The translations under genes were made by a program, and so were the position numbers. Shown here piece after piece: positions 27,738 through 36,363 of a stretch of DNA of 64,000 bases. This DNA comes from Jejuia sp049889775 (GTDB lineage Bacteria > Bacteroidota > Bacteroidia > Flavobacteriales > Flavobacteriaceae): positions 248,001 to 312,000 of the forward strand of contig JBMHCT010000011.1 in NCBI GenBank assembly GCA_049889775.1, in the 5' to 3' direction. Position 1 is the first letter of the stretch. Each line of letters opens with the position of its first letter. Under the pieces are notes generated by a model. It was not told the DNA's origin. It did no database searches and saw nothing but the letters and a program-made list of their open reading frames with translations.

Positions 27738-29468
27738 ATGCGAAAGCACATTCAATATAGTTTCATTCTAATCGTAACGCTAAGTGTTTCTGTTTCATTT
27801 GCTCAAAAAAAGAAAAATGACACCATAAATACGGGAGTTATAGATGTTGTAAAACCTTACACACCTTCAATTTCTGATGCTTTTAAGGTGAAGGAAGTAC
27901 CGTCTGTAGAGAACGATTCTGCTATTCAGAAAAAAGAGATTAAGTACAATATTTTTTCATTTCCAGTGGCTTCGACTTTTACCCCAGCAAAAGGAAAAGC
28001 TGCCACTGTTGAAAAAGCAAAACCTGTTAAATTATTTGATAATTATGCCACTTTAGGAGTTGGTACGTATACAACCTTTTTAGGTGAAGTGTATTTAAAT
28101 CACGCCATTAGCAGAACTGAAAGTGTAGGCGGTTATTTTAGCCACCATTCTTCTGGTGGTGGTATTGAAGGTGTTCAGTTTGATGATAATTTTTCAAACA
28201 CAAAATTGAATGCCAACTATTCGTCGCAGTTGCGAGATTTATCATGGACGGTTGAAGCTGGTTTTCAAAATCAGATTTACAATTGGTATGGTGTACCAAC
28301 TTCTCAAATCACTCAGGCGCAAACTGACGCGATAGATGTAAGACATTCATTTACCAATGCACATTTTGGTGGAGACATTAATTTTGAAGATACGTATATC
28401 AATTCTGGAAGTTTCTTTTTTAGACGTTTTGATGATAATCAAGGTTCGGGCGAAAATAGATTTGTTGCCAAAGCCACCATCGATATTCCAGTAAATGGAG
28501 AAGAAGTCTCAACCGATTTTACATTTGATTATTTAGGCGGGACCTTTGATAGAAGTTATAATGCCTCTAACGAATTAAAGTACGGCAATTTTATTGTTGG
28601 TGTATCGCCGTCATACCAATTAAAACAGGATGATTTAACGGTGAACTTGGGCGTGTCTCTTAACTATTTAAATGATAGGGAATCAGGAGATAATACAATC
28701 TATATATATCCCAATGTTACCGCAACCTATAGGCTAGTTAATGATGTATTGATTGCCTTTGGAGGTATTGAAGGAGGCTTAATTCAGAATTCCTATCATG
28801 GATTTGCTTCAGAAAATCCTTTTGTATCACCAACATTATTCATCATGCCTACAGACGAGCAATACAACGCCTACGTTGGTTTAAAAGGGAAATTGTCCAG
28901 CAATATGAGCTATAGCGTTAACGGATTGTATAAAGCAGATAGAAACCGCGCATTATTTAGAAATAACGAGATTACCTTGATGACAGATCAACCGTATTCT
29001 TATGGCAATTCCTACGGCATTGTGTATGATGATGTGTCCACCTTTGGTGTAGCTGGAGAGTTGAATGTAGACGTCAACAGAAACTTTACTTTGGGTATTA
29101 AGGCAGAATATTTCACCTACAATACGGATGACGAAGCCGAAGCTTGGAATTTACCAGATATTGTAGGCTCTCTATTTTTAGATTACCAAATCAACGAACA
29201 TTGGTTTGCAGGGGCAAATTTAATTTACACGGGCGAACGTAAAGACCAGTTCTTTTTAAATGATGGTGTAACGGCAACAACGCCATTTACGGTGACTTTA
29301 GAAAGCTTTTTTGATGCCAATGCCCATTTAGGCTATCACATCAACGATCAAATTTCGGTATTTGCTAAAGCCAATAATATAGCGAATAACGAATACCAAC
29401 GTTGGCAAAATTTCCCAGTACAAGGTATTCAGTTTTTAGCAGGTGCTACTTTTAAGTTTGATTTTTGA
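27738..29468 (+). CDS. Outer-membrane beta-barrel protein (TonB-receptor-like)
   Basis: 576 residues. Signal peptide 1-22 (ends VSVSFAQ). After a short N-terminal region with VIDVVKPYTPSISDAFKVKE, repeated amphipathic strands rich in Tyr, Phe and Gly run to the C-terminus, ending FLAGATFKFDF, the aromatic terminus expected by the BAM machinery. It lacks a recognisable plug domain, so it is not a full TonB receptor. It follows the TPR gene in the same direction. Confidence 0.75.
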   Translation: MRKHIQYSFILIVTLSVSVSFAQKKKNDTINTGVIDVVKPYTPSISDAFKVKEVPSVENDSAIQKKEIKYNIFSFPVASTFTPAKGKAATVEKAKPVKLFDNYATLGVGTYTTFLGEVYLNHAISRTESVGGYFSHHSSGGGIEGVQFDDNFSNTKLNANYSSQLRDLSWTVEAGFQNQIYNWYGVPTSQITQAQTDAIDVRHSFTNAHFGGDINFEDTYINSGSFFFRRFDDNQGSGENRFVAKATIDIPVNGEEVSTDFTFDYLGGTFDRSYNASNELKYGNFIVGVSPSYQLKQDDLTVNLGVSLNYLNDRESGDNTIYIYPNVTATYRLVNDVLIAFGGIEGGLIQNSYHGFASENPFVSPTLFIMPTDEQYNAYVGLKGKLSSNMSYSVNGLYKADRNRALFRNNEITLMTDQPYSYGNSYGIVYDDVSTFGVAGELNVDVNRNFTLGIKAEYFTYNTDDEAEAWNLPDIVGSLFLDYQINEHWFAGANLIYTGERKDQFFLNDGVTATTPFTVTLESFFDANAHLGYHINDQISVFAKANNIANNEYQRWQNFPVQGIQFLAGATFKFDF

Positions 29469-29480
29469 CGACATACAATT

Positions 29481-30173
29481 TTGGAGATAAGTGTAATATC
29501 ATTATTGAAATTTGGTGAGAAAGAACATATTGAAAGCCTTTTTAAAAAAGGGGAAATATATATGAACACTATTAAGTGGTTCAAAGAGTATGAAAAGAAA
29601 GGGGTTGGTGATATTTATGAAGGTGCATTTGAGGTAATGAATTATAAGGACGCAACACTAACACTACATTTACCTGAAAAACCAATAATTCTTAAGAATT
29701 CAAGCCTCCAACTTAGAAGGCATCGTGAAGGGCATTCGGGTAACATTTATTCTACATATGCTATATCTAACTTACTATTAAGAAGAAAAGCAATTCATAG
29801 AGTAGATAAAAGGATGTCTCAGTTTGGAAGTCATTGTTTGATTATAAAAGACGTTAATAGATTCATTAATTCTATTAGAGATAAACTGACAGAAATAGGT
29901 ATAGAAAGTTCTCATGGTATTGTCAGATATAAAAATTTAAAAATTAATAATCATAACTTGTCTTTATTTCATAAAACGCATATGTTAAGCTATCAGAAAG
30001 AACATAGAATTATTGCTTGGACAAAAGATAATCATCCGTTAAAGTTTGAAATTGGTTCCTTAGAAGAATATTCAGAATTGCACTCCACTCATTCGATAAT
30101 TGAAAATTTGACCGTAGATTATAAGCCAAGACATGAAGAGAAGTATTTCAGTTGCGGCGAATATTTGTTATAA
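29481..30173 (+). CDS. Hypothetical protein, DUF2971-like layout
   Basis: 230 residues from TTG 29481, 12 bases after the barrel gene. There are no signal or membrane segments. Visible features: LLKFGEKEHIESLFKKGEIYM, NTIKWFKEYEKKGVGDIYEG, MSQFGSHCLIIKDVNRFINS, and a late FHKTHMLSYQKEHRIIAW. The K..Y(Q)xExRI ending and the xFK.GEIYMNT...D.YEG start resemble DUF2971-like proteins of phage and defence neighbourhoods. No activity is known; a GTPase or nuclease motif is absent. Confidence 0.55.
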   Translation: MEISVISLLKFGEKEHIESLFKKGEIYMNTIKWFKEYEKKGVGDIYEGAFEVMNYKDATLTLHLPEKPIILKNSSLQLRRHREGHSGNIYSTYAISNLLLRRKAIHRVDKRMSQFGSHCLIIKDVNRFINSIRDKLTEIGIESSHGIVRYKNLKINNHNLSLFHKTHMLSYQKEHRIIAWTKDNHPLKFEIGSLEEYSELHSTHSIIENLTVDYKPRHEEKYFSCGEYLL

Positions 30174-30236
30174 GATAGAAGTTCACATTCTAATCCAAAA
30201 ACCAAAATCTACCGTATATTTCATAAATCGTTTATT

Positions 30237-30665
30237 ATGAAAATACTCAATTCAAATAATTTAAAGTTATTTTTATTATTACCAGTTTTTTGTCTCACAA
30301 TAGTCTCCTGCTCAAGTGATGATGATTTGTCTGCAATAATTACTGTAAATGAAGGACCAACCAACGATATTGGTGGTGATTTTATGGGTAATGGTGGTGA
30401 TGGTTCAAGAACAATAAGCTGGACGAATAGTTTGTCTACAGCAGATTATAATGCTGACATTACCGCGACATCTTCTGGTGTTTTTCAAATAGTTGTGGCA
30501 GATGCTAATGGTGCTGTAGTACTCGATAAATCTTTAAACGGAAATACAGAGCCAGATAGTATTGATGGGGTAACCAGTGCAGGAGAACCTGGACTGTGGA
30601 CGGTAACAATTACCTTAACGTCATTTAAAGGTGATGGAAGTTATTCCTTAAGCGCTGGTGACTAG
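30237..30665 (+). CDS. Small lipoprotein
   Basis: 142 residues. A lipobox LTIVSC (Cys25) follows a hydrophobic signal; the next residues SSDDDL suggest export to the outer leaflet in Bacteroidota. The mature part has a beta-rich domain with GLWTVTITLTSFKGDGSYSL. The function is unknown. Its TAG stop interlocks with the TAG of the convergent methyltransferase in CTAG (30662-30665). Confidence 0.75.
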   Translation: MKILNSNNLKLFLLLPVFCLTIVSCSSDDDLSAIITVNEGPTNDIGGDFMGNGGDGSRTISWTNSLSTADYNADITATSSGVFQIVVADANGAVVLDKSLNGNTEPDSIDGVTSAGEPGLWTVTITLTSFKGDGSYSLSAGD

Positions 30666-31357
30666 TACAATCTAGCCAAATAATCAAAATGCTTCCCTTC
30701 CAAGACCAAATCACAGTGCCACCCAACAGATTCACAGGCTAGTCTTAAAGTTTCAAAATCTAAGTACAACCATTTCATAGGGATTTCTTTTTCAGCTTTA
30801 TAGCTAATAAAATAATCTAATTCACCATAATAATTGGCGTTAGTATCCATCCAAAACCCACCATCGTCATCTTCATACATATATTTTATATCGGAAGAAT
30901 CAATTAAGATTTGTCCATTAGGATTTAGCAACGATTTTAAATGTTTTAAGTATTTGGCGGTCTGTTGCAATTCTTGAAAAATGCCTGTACCATTCATCAA
31001 AAGGAGTAAGGTGTCAAAAGTTGCGGTTTCATTTAAGATATCCAAAACTTCAGCACGTAAAACCCCTCTTTTCTTTGACACTTCAATGGCGCCTTTGGAA
31101 ATATCAATCGCTTTTACTTCCAGTCCTTTTTCCTGCAAATACAAACTATGGTTGCCCGCACCACATCCCACATCTAAAACCTTTCCTTTAGCCAGTTTTA
31201 AGGCGGTTTGTTCTAATTCTGGCATTTCAGAATATGAGCGAAACAAATAGGGAAGAGGCAATATATCTTCAGAAGAAATATTGGTAGACGTAATTATATC
31301 TTCGGAATACTTTCCGTTGTAATAATCTAGTAAGGCTTTTCCAAAAATATCCTTCAT
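30662..31357 (-). CDS. SAM-dependent methyltransferase
   Basis: 231 residues from ATG 31357. Class I motif LDVGCGAGNHSLYLQEKG (I), VKAIDISKGAIEVSKKRG (post-I), and FDTLLLLMNGTGIFQEL (II). The acceptor is unknown. The longer frame to 31423 is rejected because it would cover the divergent gene at 31376 and its promoter. Confidence 0.8.
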   Translation of the reverse strand: MKDIFGKALLDYYNGKYSEDIITSTNISSEDILPLPYLFRSYSEMPELEQTALKLAKGKVLDVGCGAGNHSLYLQEKGLEVKAIDISKGAIEVSKKRGVLRAEVLDILNETATFDTLLLLMNGTGIFQELQQTAKYLKHLKSLLNPNGQILIDSSDIKYMYEDDDGGFWMDTNANYYGELDYFISYKAEKEIPMKWLYLDFETLRLACESVGWHCDLVLEGKHFDYLARLY

Positions 31358-31363
31358 TTCAAT

Positions 31364-31371
31364 TACTTTTG
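31364..31371 (+). promoter_or_regulatory. -7 box, very close to the ATG of the cysteine-cluster gene
   Basis: TACTTTTG matches TAnnTTTG and ends 4 bases before the ATG at 31376, so the transcript should begin at or next to the start codon. No -33 TTG is evident. Confidence 0.4.
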
Positions 31372-31375
31372 CCCT

Positions 31376-31870
31376 ATGCAAGACTTCATAAACAATCTTC
31401 CAAAGCTCGCCAAAGATAAACATAACGAGAACAAAAAATTCTTTCAGAAATTAAAAAGAAAAGCGCCAAAAGATCTGGATTACGTGATGCAAGACTTGCA
31501 CGATGAAGAATTTGAGCGTACCGATTGTTTGGAATGTGCCAATTGTTGCAAGACGACAGGGCCTTTATTCACCGATAAGGATATTGAACGAATCTCAAAG
31601 TTCTTCAAATTAAGGCCACAACAATTTATTACGCAATACTTAAGAATTGATGAGGATAACGATTATGTGTTACAAACTGTACCATGTACGTTTTTAGGAG
31701 CAGACAATTATTGTTCTATTTACGATGTTCGTCCAAAGGCGTGCAGAGAGTTTCCGCACACTGATAGAAAAAAGTTTCAGCAAATATCAAACTTAACCCT
31801 TAAAAATGTGGCTATTTGTCCCGCGGCTTTTAATATTGTTGAGGCAATGAAGGAACGCGTAAAAGTTTAG
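31376..31870 (+). CDS. YkgJ-family zinc/iron-chelating cysteine cluster protein
   Basis: 164 residues. Cysteine pattern CLECANCC (53-60 region), VPCTFLG, YCSIYDVRPKACREFPH, and a final AICPAA. The order matches the YkgJ family, thought to hold a metal cluster. The role is unknown. The N-terminus (MQDFINNLPKLAKDKHNENK) is conserved in the group and supports the ATG at 31376. Confidence 0.85.
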   Translation: MQDFINNLPKLAKDKHNENKKFFQKLKRKAPKDLDYVMQDLHDEEFERTDCLECANCCKTTGPLFTDKDIERISKFFKLRPQQFITQYLRIDEDNDYVLQTVPCTFLGADNYCSIYDVRPKACREFPHTDRKKFQQISNLTLKNVAICPAAFNIVEAMKERVKV

Positions 31871-31906
31871 TTCGTAGTCTCAGTCATCGGTCTTCTGTCA
31901 TATTAC
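31871..31906. repeat. GACAGAAGA-type degenerate repeat
   Basis: Read on the minus strand, the intergenic stretch after the YkgJ gene contains GACAGAAGACCGATGACTGA. The same kind of text recurs inside the NamZ gene at 34760-34792 and 34941-34974. Confidence 0.45.
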
Positions 31907-31936
31907 TTTGCGCCTTATCGCCTTTGCAAGAAATAT

Positions 31937-31944
31937 TACTTTTG
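31937..31944 (+). promoter_or_regulatory. -7 box for the sterol desaturase-like gene
   Basis: TACTTTTG matches TAnnTTTG, 25 bases before the TTG start at 31970. Confidence 0.45.
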
Positions 31945-31969
31945 GCTATCTTTAAGAGAAAATTCTGTT

Positions 31970-32806
31970 TTGGAAAACCTACTAAACTACTTTGAAACCA
32001 TACCATCCCAGCACAGGGCACTAATTATCGTGGGAGGCTTAACCTTCTTTTGGTTGTTGGAAGGTATCATGCCCTTATTTGGAAAGCCATATAAAAAGTG
32101 GAAGCACGCAGTTCCCAATATTTTTTTCACTCTCACTACAATTTTGGTTAATCTACCATTAGCGTTTTTATTATTAAAATCCTCAGATTGGGTGGCTGAT
32201 AATAATTTTGGAATTTTAAATTGGTTACCTGAAATGTCCTTATGGTTATATGCGATAATAGGATTGCTTTTGATGGATTTTGTTGGAGCCTACTTACCAC
32301 ATTTAATTGAGCATAAAGCAAAACCATTGTGGATGGTGCATTTGGTGCACCATACCGACCATAATGTAGATACTACAACTGCAAATCGTCATCACCCGTT
32401 AGAAAGTGTCATTCGTTATGTTTTTACTCTAATTGGCGTTTTTGTCATTGGTGCGCCCATAGCTATAGTCATGTTATACCAATCCATGTCGGTTGTGGCA
32501 ACACAGTTCAATCACGCAAATATTAAATTACCAAAGAGGTTGGATGATATTTTGAGTTACGTTATCGTCTCCCCAGACATGCATAAAGTCCACCACCATT
32601 ATCGCTTGCCCTATACCGATTCTAACTATGGAAATATTTTTTCAGTTTGGGATAGGTTATGTGGCACCTTCATGAAATTAGATCCTGATAAAATTGTGTA
32701 TGGTGTAGATGTGTTCCCTGATGAAAAGAAGAATGGACATATAGTTGAATTGTTGAAACAACCTTTTCAGAAATATGAAAAACCTACGATGTCTTCAGAT
32801 GAGTAA
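31970..32806 (+). CDS. Sterol desaturase / fatty acid hydroxylase family enzyme
   Basis: 278 residues with four membrane helices and the histidine clusters of the membrane di-iron hydroxylases: HLIEHK, HLVHHTDHN, NRHHPLES, and HKVHHHYRLPYTDSNYGN. It starts with TTG at 31970. It would hydroxylate or desaturate a lipid-like substrate; ether lipids and carotenoids are possible. It overlaps the next gene by 8 bases. Confidence 0.85.
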   Translation: MENLLNYFETIPSQHRALIIVGGLTFFWLLEGIMPLFGKPYKKWKHAVPNIFFTLTTILVNLPLAFLLLKSSDWVADNNFGILNWLPEMSLWLYAIIGLLLMDFVGAYLPHLIEHKAKPLWMVHLVHHTDHNVDTTTANRHHPLESVIRYVFTLIGVFVIGAPIAIVMLYQSMSVVATQFNHANIKLPKRLDDILSYVIVSPDMHKVHHHYRLPYTDSNYGNIFSVWDRLCGTFMKLDPDKIVYGVDVFPDEKKNGHIVELLKQPFQKYEKPTMSSDE

Positions 32807-33668
32807 GATTAAATTGCTAATTCTCTTCTTATACGTTTTATTTATGAACTGTGATTTCAAAAAATCAATTGACATTCAAGGACACCGTGGATGCCGTGGT
32901 TTAATGCCTGAAAATACTATTGAAGCTTTTGATAAAGCCATAGATTTAGGCGTGCACACTTTGGAGTTAGATGTTGTGGTTTCAAAAGACAATATTGTAG
33001 TAGTATCTCATGAACCTTTTATGAACCATGAAATTTGTTTGACACCTGCTGGAAATGAAATTGATGAAACAAAAGAGAAGGCATACAATTTATATCAAAT
33101 GACTTTTGATAGTATAAAGCAATTTGATTGTGGGTCAAAAGTACATCCAAAATTTCCCGATCAACAAAAATTAGAAACGTATAAACCTACTTTAGATGAA
33201 GTGTTAAAAGTATCAAAATCCAAAAACCCAGAGATAAAGTTCAATATTGAATTAAAAGCAAAACCTAAATATGATGATATTTACACGCCGAAACCAGCTA
33301 CTTTCTTAACATTAGTGCTAAACGTTTTAGAAAAGAATAATGTTTTAGAACAAACTAATTTGCAGAGTTTTGATTTGCGCATTTTAGAAGAAATTAAAAA
33401 GCAATCCCCAGACATGGCAGTGGCGTTGTTGGTTGAGGAAGATGAAATTATTCAGGATAAACTGTCTCAATTAAGTTATTCACCTGAAATTATTAGTCCG
33501 TTTTACAGAATTCTTAATTCAGAAACCGTAAAAAATCTTCAATCTGAAAATTTTAAGGTTATTCCTTGGACAGTAAACGAAATAGACGATTTAGAGCTAA
33601 TGATAGCTTTTGAAGTTGACGGCATTATCACAGACTATCCGGATCGATTAATTGAACTTTTAGAGTAA
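32799..33668 (+). CDS. Glycerophosphodiester phosphodiesterase family lipoprotein
   Basis: About 289 residues from ATG 32799 (a longer frame from 32775 lacks support). Hydrophobic lead LLILFLYVLFMNC fits a lipobox. Then GDPD motifs: IQGHRGCRGLMPENTIEAFD, LELDVVVSKD, VVSHEP, NIELKAKP, LQSFDLRIL, and DGIITDYPDRLIELL. It hydrolyses glycerophosphodiesters in the periplasm. It overlaps the hydroxylase gene by 8 bases, so the pair may act on lipids together. Confidence 0.85.
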   Translation: MSKIKLLILFLYVLFMNCDFKKSIDIQGHRGCRGLMPENTIEAFDKAIDLGVHTLELDVVVSKDNIVVVSHEPFMNHEICLTPAGNEIDETKEKAYNLYQMTFDSIKQFDCGSKVHPKFPDQQKLETYKPTLDEVLKVSKSKNPEIKFNIELKAKPKYDDIYTPKPATFLTLVLNVLEKNNVLEQTNLQSFDLRILEEIKKQSPDMAVALLVEEDEIIQDKLSQLSYSPEIISPFYRILNSETVKNLQSENFKVIPWTVNEIDDLELMIAFEVDGIITDYPDRLIELLE

Positions 33669-33674
33669 TCTTCT

Positions 33675-33697
33675 CATTTTGAACACAGCGAAAAATT
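33675..33697. repeat. Possible degenerate ATTTTGAACACAGCGAAAAA repeat
   Basis: The intergenic sequence resembles the ATTTCGAACGCAGCGAGAAATC-like repeat I recall from Flavobacteriaceae, with several changes. Assignment is tentative. Confidence 0.3.
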
Positions 33698-33762
33698 ATA
33701 GAATTAGGTATGTTAAAGTTTAATGAGACATTGAATTAAGTTCAGCAAATCAAAAGGCTACA

Positions 33763-35034
33763 TTAATCATACAATAAATATTTTCGTCTTACTTTTTTAA
33801 AAGCTTCCAAATCATCCTGCCATGTTGTTTTAATATCTGCTTCGAGCATGCCAGCTTCAATCTGTTTTTGAAGTTGTGTTGTACCTGCGTGTTTAGTAAA
33901 ATTATCGGTATTAAAGAATTTCGATTTGTCGGTTGAGTTTTGGTAGGCTTTAATAATCCATTTTAAAGTCATTTTTCCAAAAATTTTATCATTGCTTAAA
34001 TCTTCACCGAAACAAAGCTTCCCCTTATGTTTTGGGTATTTAGCACCAAAATTAGCTTCGGGAGTGTAGGTAAACTTCATAGTTTCAGTATCTAGAAATG
34101 GCGCGCCATAACGCTGAAATTGAAATTCTGTACCACGACCAGCATTAATATTTGTACCTTCAAATAGTCCCAAACTTGGATAAAGTGTAATAGATTTATC
34201 ATTTGGTAAATTTGGAGATGGCCTAATTGGTAAGCTATAGAGGGTACTATGTATGTAATTTTTAACAGGTACAATCATGATTTTACATTGCAAACTATCT
34301 GCTAACCATTTTTCACCATTAACCATAGTTGCATATTCCGCTATCGTCATACCATGCACTAATGGTATTGGGTGCATCCCTAAAAAGCTTTTATGTTCTA
34401 TTTTCAAAGTAGGGCCGTCAACATAATATCCGTTAGGATTTGGGCGATCCAGAATCAAAACAGGAATTTTAGCTTCTGCACAAGCTTCCATAACATTATG
34501 AAGCGTAGAGATATAAGTATAAAATCGAACACCAACATCTTGAATATCAAAAACCAGAATATCCAAACCTTTTAAAGAATCTTGTGTGGGTTTTCTATAT
34601 TTTCCATGAAGTGAGATAATCGGTAAATTAGTCTTCCTATCTATATCATCCTCAACATGCTCGCCCGCATCCGCCTTTCCTCTAAAACCATGTTCAGGAG
34701 TAAATACTTTCTTTATGTTGATATTCAAACTCAAAAGAGAATCTACCAAATGTATGTAGCTTCGGTCTTCTTTCTTCTGTCCTCCGTCAGTAAATATCAC
34801 CGAGGTCTGATTCGCCACAACCCCAACTCGTTTGTCTTTCAAGAGAGATAAATACAAATCCGTCTGATTAGCCCCAACAATAATCTCTTTGTCATACTGA
34901 ACTTGATGCTGCATCTTATTATTTTGCTCTTCATCCAACATCAGTCGCCCGTCTCCTGTCTGTCGCCCATTCCCACAAGAAATCAATATTAAAACAAATA
35001 ATAAAACTGTATTTTTGAAACTGGTAAAAAACAT
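33763..35034 (-). CDS. NamZ-type exo-beta-N-acetylmuramidase lipoprotein (DUF1343)
   Basis: 423 residues. Lipobox LILISC (Cys20). DUF1343 motifs: DKRVGVVANQTSVI, KKVFTPEHGFRGKADAGEHV, DILVFDIQDVGVRFYTYIST, LDRPNPNGYYVDGP, and FEGTNINAGRGTEFQFQRYG. Characterised members remove terminal N-acetylmuramic acid from peptidoglycan fragments. Two segments look foreign: GNGRQTGDGRLML near residue 22, and DGGQKKEDRS near residue 83, which separates VIFT from YIHLVDSLLSL. The DNA of both is the GACAGAAGA repeat type. Confidence 0.85.
   Translation of the reverse strand: MFFTSFKNTVLLFVLILISCGNGRQTGDGRLMLDEEQNNKMQHQVQYDKEIIVGANQTDLYLSLLKDKRVGVVANQTSVIFTDGGQKKEDRSYIHLVDSLLSLNINIKKVFTPEHGFRGKADAGEHVEDDIDRKTNLPIISLHGKYRKPTQDSLKGLDILVFDIQDVGVRFYTYISTLHNVMEACAEAKIPVLILDRPNPNGYYVDGPTLKIEHKSFLGMHPIPLVHGMTIAEYATMVNGEKWLADSLQCKIMIVPVKNYIHSTLYSLPIRPSPNLPNDKSITLYPSLGLFEGTNINAGRGTEFQFQRYGAPFLDTETMKFTYTPEANFGAKYPKHKGKLCFGEDLSNDKIFGKMTLKWIIKAYQNSTDKSKFFNTDNFTKHAGTTQLQKQIEAGMLEADIKTTWQDDLEAFKKVRRKYLLYD
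34760..34792. repeat. GACAGAAGA-type repeat inside the NamZ coding region
   Basis: On the coding (minus) strand: CTGACGGAGGACAGAAGAAA then GAAGACCGAAG. It adds about ten residues in frame and shares GACAGAAGA and GAAGACCGA with the intergenic copy at 31871. Confidence 0.5.
34941..34974. repeat. Second GAC-rich repeat inside the NamZ coding region
   Basis: On the coding strand: GGGCGACAGACAGGAGACGG then GCGACTGATG, just after the lipobox. It codes for part of a linker, where insertions are tolerated. Confidence 0.45.
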
Positions 35035-35043
35035 AAATGAGAA

Positions 35044-36288
35044 TTGAATTACGAGTATTTTATAGCTAAACGCATTATCGGTAGTAAAGCATATAAAAGT
35101 AGTATTTCGGCACCAATAATAAAAATTGGTATTGCCGCCATTGCTATTGGTCTGCTAGTGATGATGATTGCAATTGCGACGGGTATTGGTCTCCAAGAGA
35201 AAATACGGGATAAGGTAGTAGCTTTTAACGGTCACGCTACTATTACAAACTACGATAGTAATGCTTCGCAAGAAACTCTAGTTCCTATTTCTTTAAATAA
35301 GGAGACAGAATCATTTTATCCTGAATTTAAATCAGTTGAAGGAGTGAACCACATTCAAGCTGTGGCTTCAAAATTTGGAGTAATTCGCACCGAATTCGAG
35401 TTTGAAGGTGCCATTTTAAAAGGTGTGGGAGCTGATTATAATTGGAAATATTTTGAAGAGTTTTTAGTTGAGGGGCGTCTCCCAAAATTTGAAAAAAAAT
35501 GGAGTGAAGAAGTTTTAATTTCAAAATATTTGGCAGATCGTTTAGGATTTAAACTGAATGATAAATTCCAAATGTACTTTTTGAAAGATGATACCGAAAA
35601 ACCACCAAACGTTATCAGTTTTCAAATTGTTGGAATTTACAGTTCGGGATTTCAAGATTTTGATGCCCAATACTTAATTGGGAATTTAAGACACATTCAA
35701 CGTATCAATAAATGGAACGAAAACCAAATTGGAAATTTTGAAGTGTTTATTGACGATTATGATGATATTGAGCGCATGAGTATCGAAATCTATCAAAACA
35801 CACCTTCAACATTAAATTCTTCGACGATAAACGAAAAGTTTTATTCTATTGTTGAATGGGTGAAAATTTTTGATAAAAACATCTATGGTATTATTGGTAT
35901 TATGATTTTAGTGGCTGGTATCAATATGATTACCGCTCTATTGGTTTTAATCTTGGAACGTACTCAAATGATAGGCATTCTAAAAGCTTTGGGGAGCTCC
36001 AATTGGAGTATTCGAAAACTGTTTTTATATAACGCCTCTTATCTAATTGTTTTAGGTTTGTTTTGGGGAAATGTATTAGGGTTAGGGTTTTTGTTTGCGC
36101 AGAAACATTTTAAGTTATTTCCATTGGATCCAAGTGTCTATTACGTTACCGAAGCTCCAGTATATATTAATTGGACTTATATTTTAGGCCTTAATATTGG
36201 TACTTTAGTATTATGTTTGTTGATGCTTTTAATACCGTCTTACATTATTACCAAGATTTCTCCTGTAAAGGCAATTCGGTTTGAATAA
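35044..36288 (+). CDS. ABC transporter permease, FtsX/LolE type
   Basis: 414 residues from TTG 35044 (YFIAKRIIGSKAYKSSISAP is the family's usual beginning). One N-terminal membrane helix, a periplasmic MacB-like domain (about 60-260), then three C-terminal helices with LVLILERTQMIGILKALGSS and a last ISPVKAIRFE. Such permeases release lipoproteins to the outer membrane or export molecules. The ATPase partner is not adjacent; ftsE at 23.7 kb is too distant to link. It is divergent from the NamZ gene across 9 bases. Confidence 0.85.
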   Translation: MNYEYFIAKRIIGSKAYKSSISAPIIKIGIAAIAIGLLVMMIAIATGIGLQEKIRDKVVAFNGHATITNYDSNASQETLVPISLNKETESFYPEFKSVEGVNHIQAVASKFGVIRTEFEFEGAILKGVGADYNWKYFEEFLVEGRLPKFEKKWSEEVLISKYLADRLGFKLNDKFQMYFLKDDTEKPPNVISFQIVGIYSSGFQDFDAQYLIGNLRHIQRINKWNENQIGNFEVFIDDYDDIERMSIEIYQNTPSTLNSSTINEKFYSIVEWVKIFDKNIYGIIGIMILVAGINMITALLVLILERTQMIGILKALGSSNWSIRKLFLYNASYLIVLGLFWGNVLGLGFLFAQKHFKLFPLDPSVYYVTEAPVYINWTYILGLNIGTLVLCLLMLLIPSYIITKISPVKAIRFE

Positions 36289-36322
36289 TTATAGTCTAAT
36301 ACTTTTCTTTTATTGAGATCTC

Positions 36323-36336
36323 AAAATCGAAAATCG
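36323..36336. repeat. Direct repeat AAAATCG x2
   Basis: Two abutting copies of AAAATCG inside a small ATCTC..GAGAT hairpin in the 75-base convergent gap after the ABC permease. It may act as a weak terminator or be a degenerate short repeat. Confidence 0.3.
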
Positions 36337-36363
36337 AGATTAGTTTTGATAGATTAAATAAAA

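Noticed and set aside
23737..36288. FtsE paired with the ABC permease at 35044 as one transporter
   Set aside because: They are 10 kb apart and on opposite strands; the permease is of the LolE type and not FtsX.
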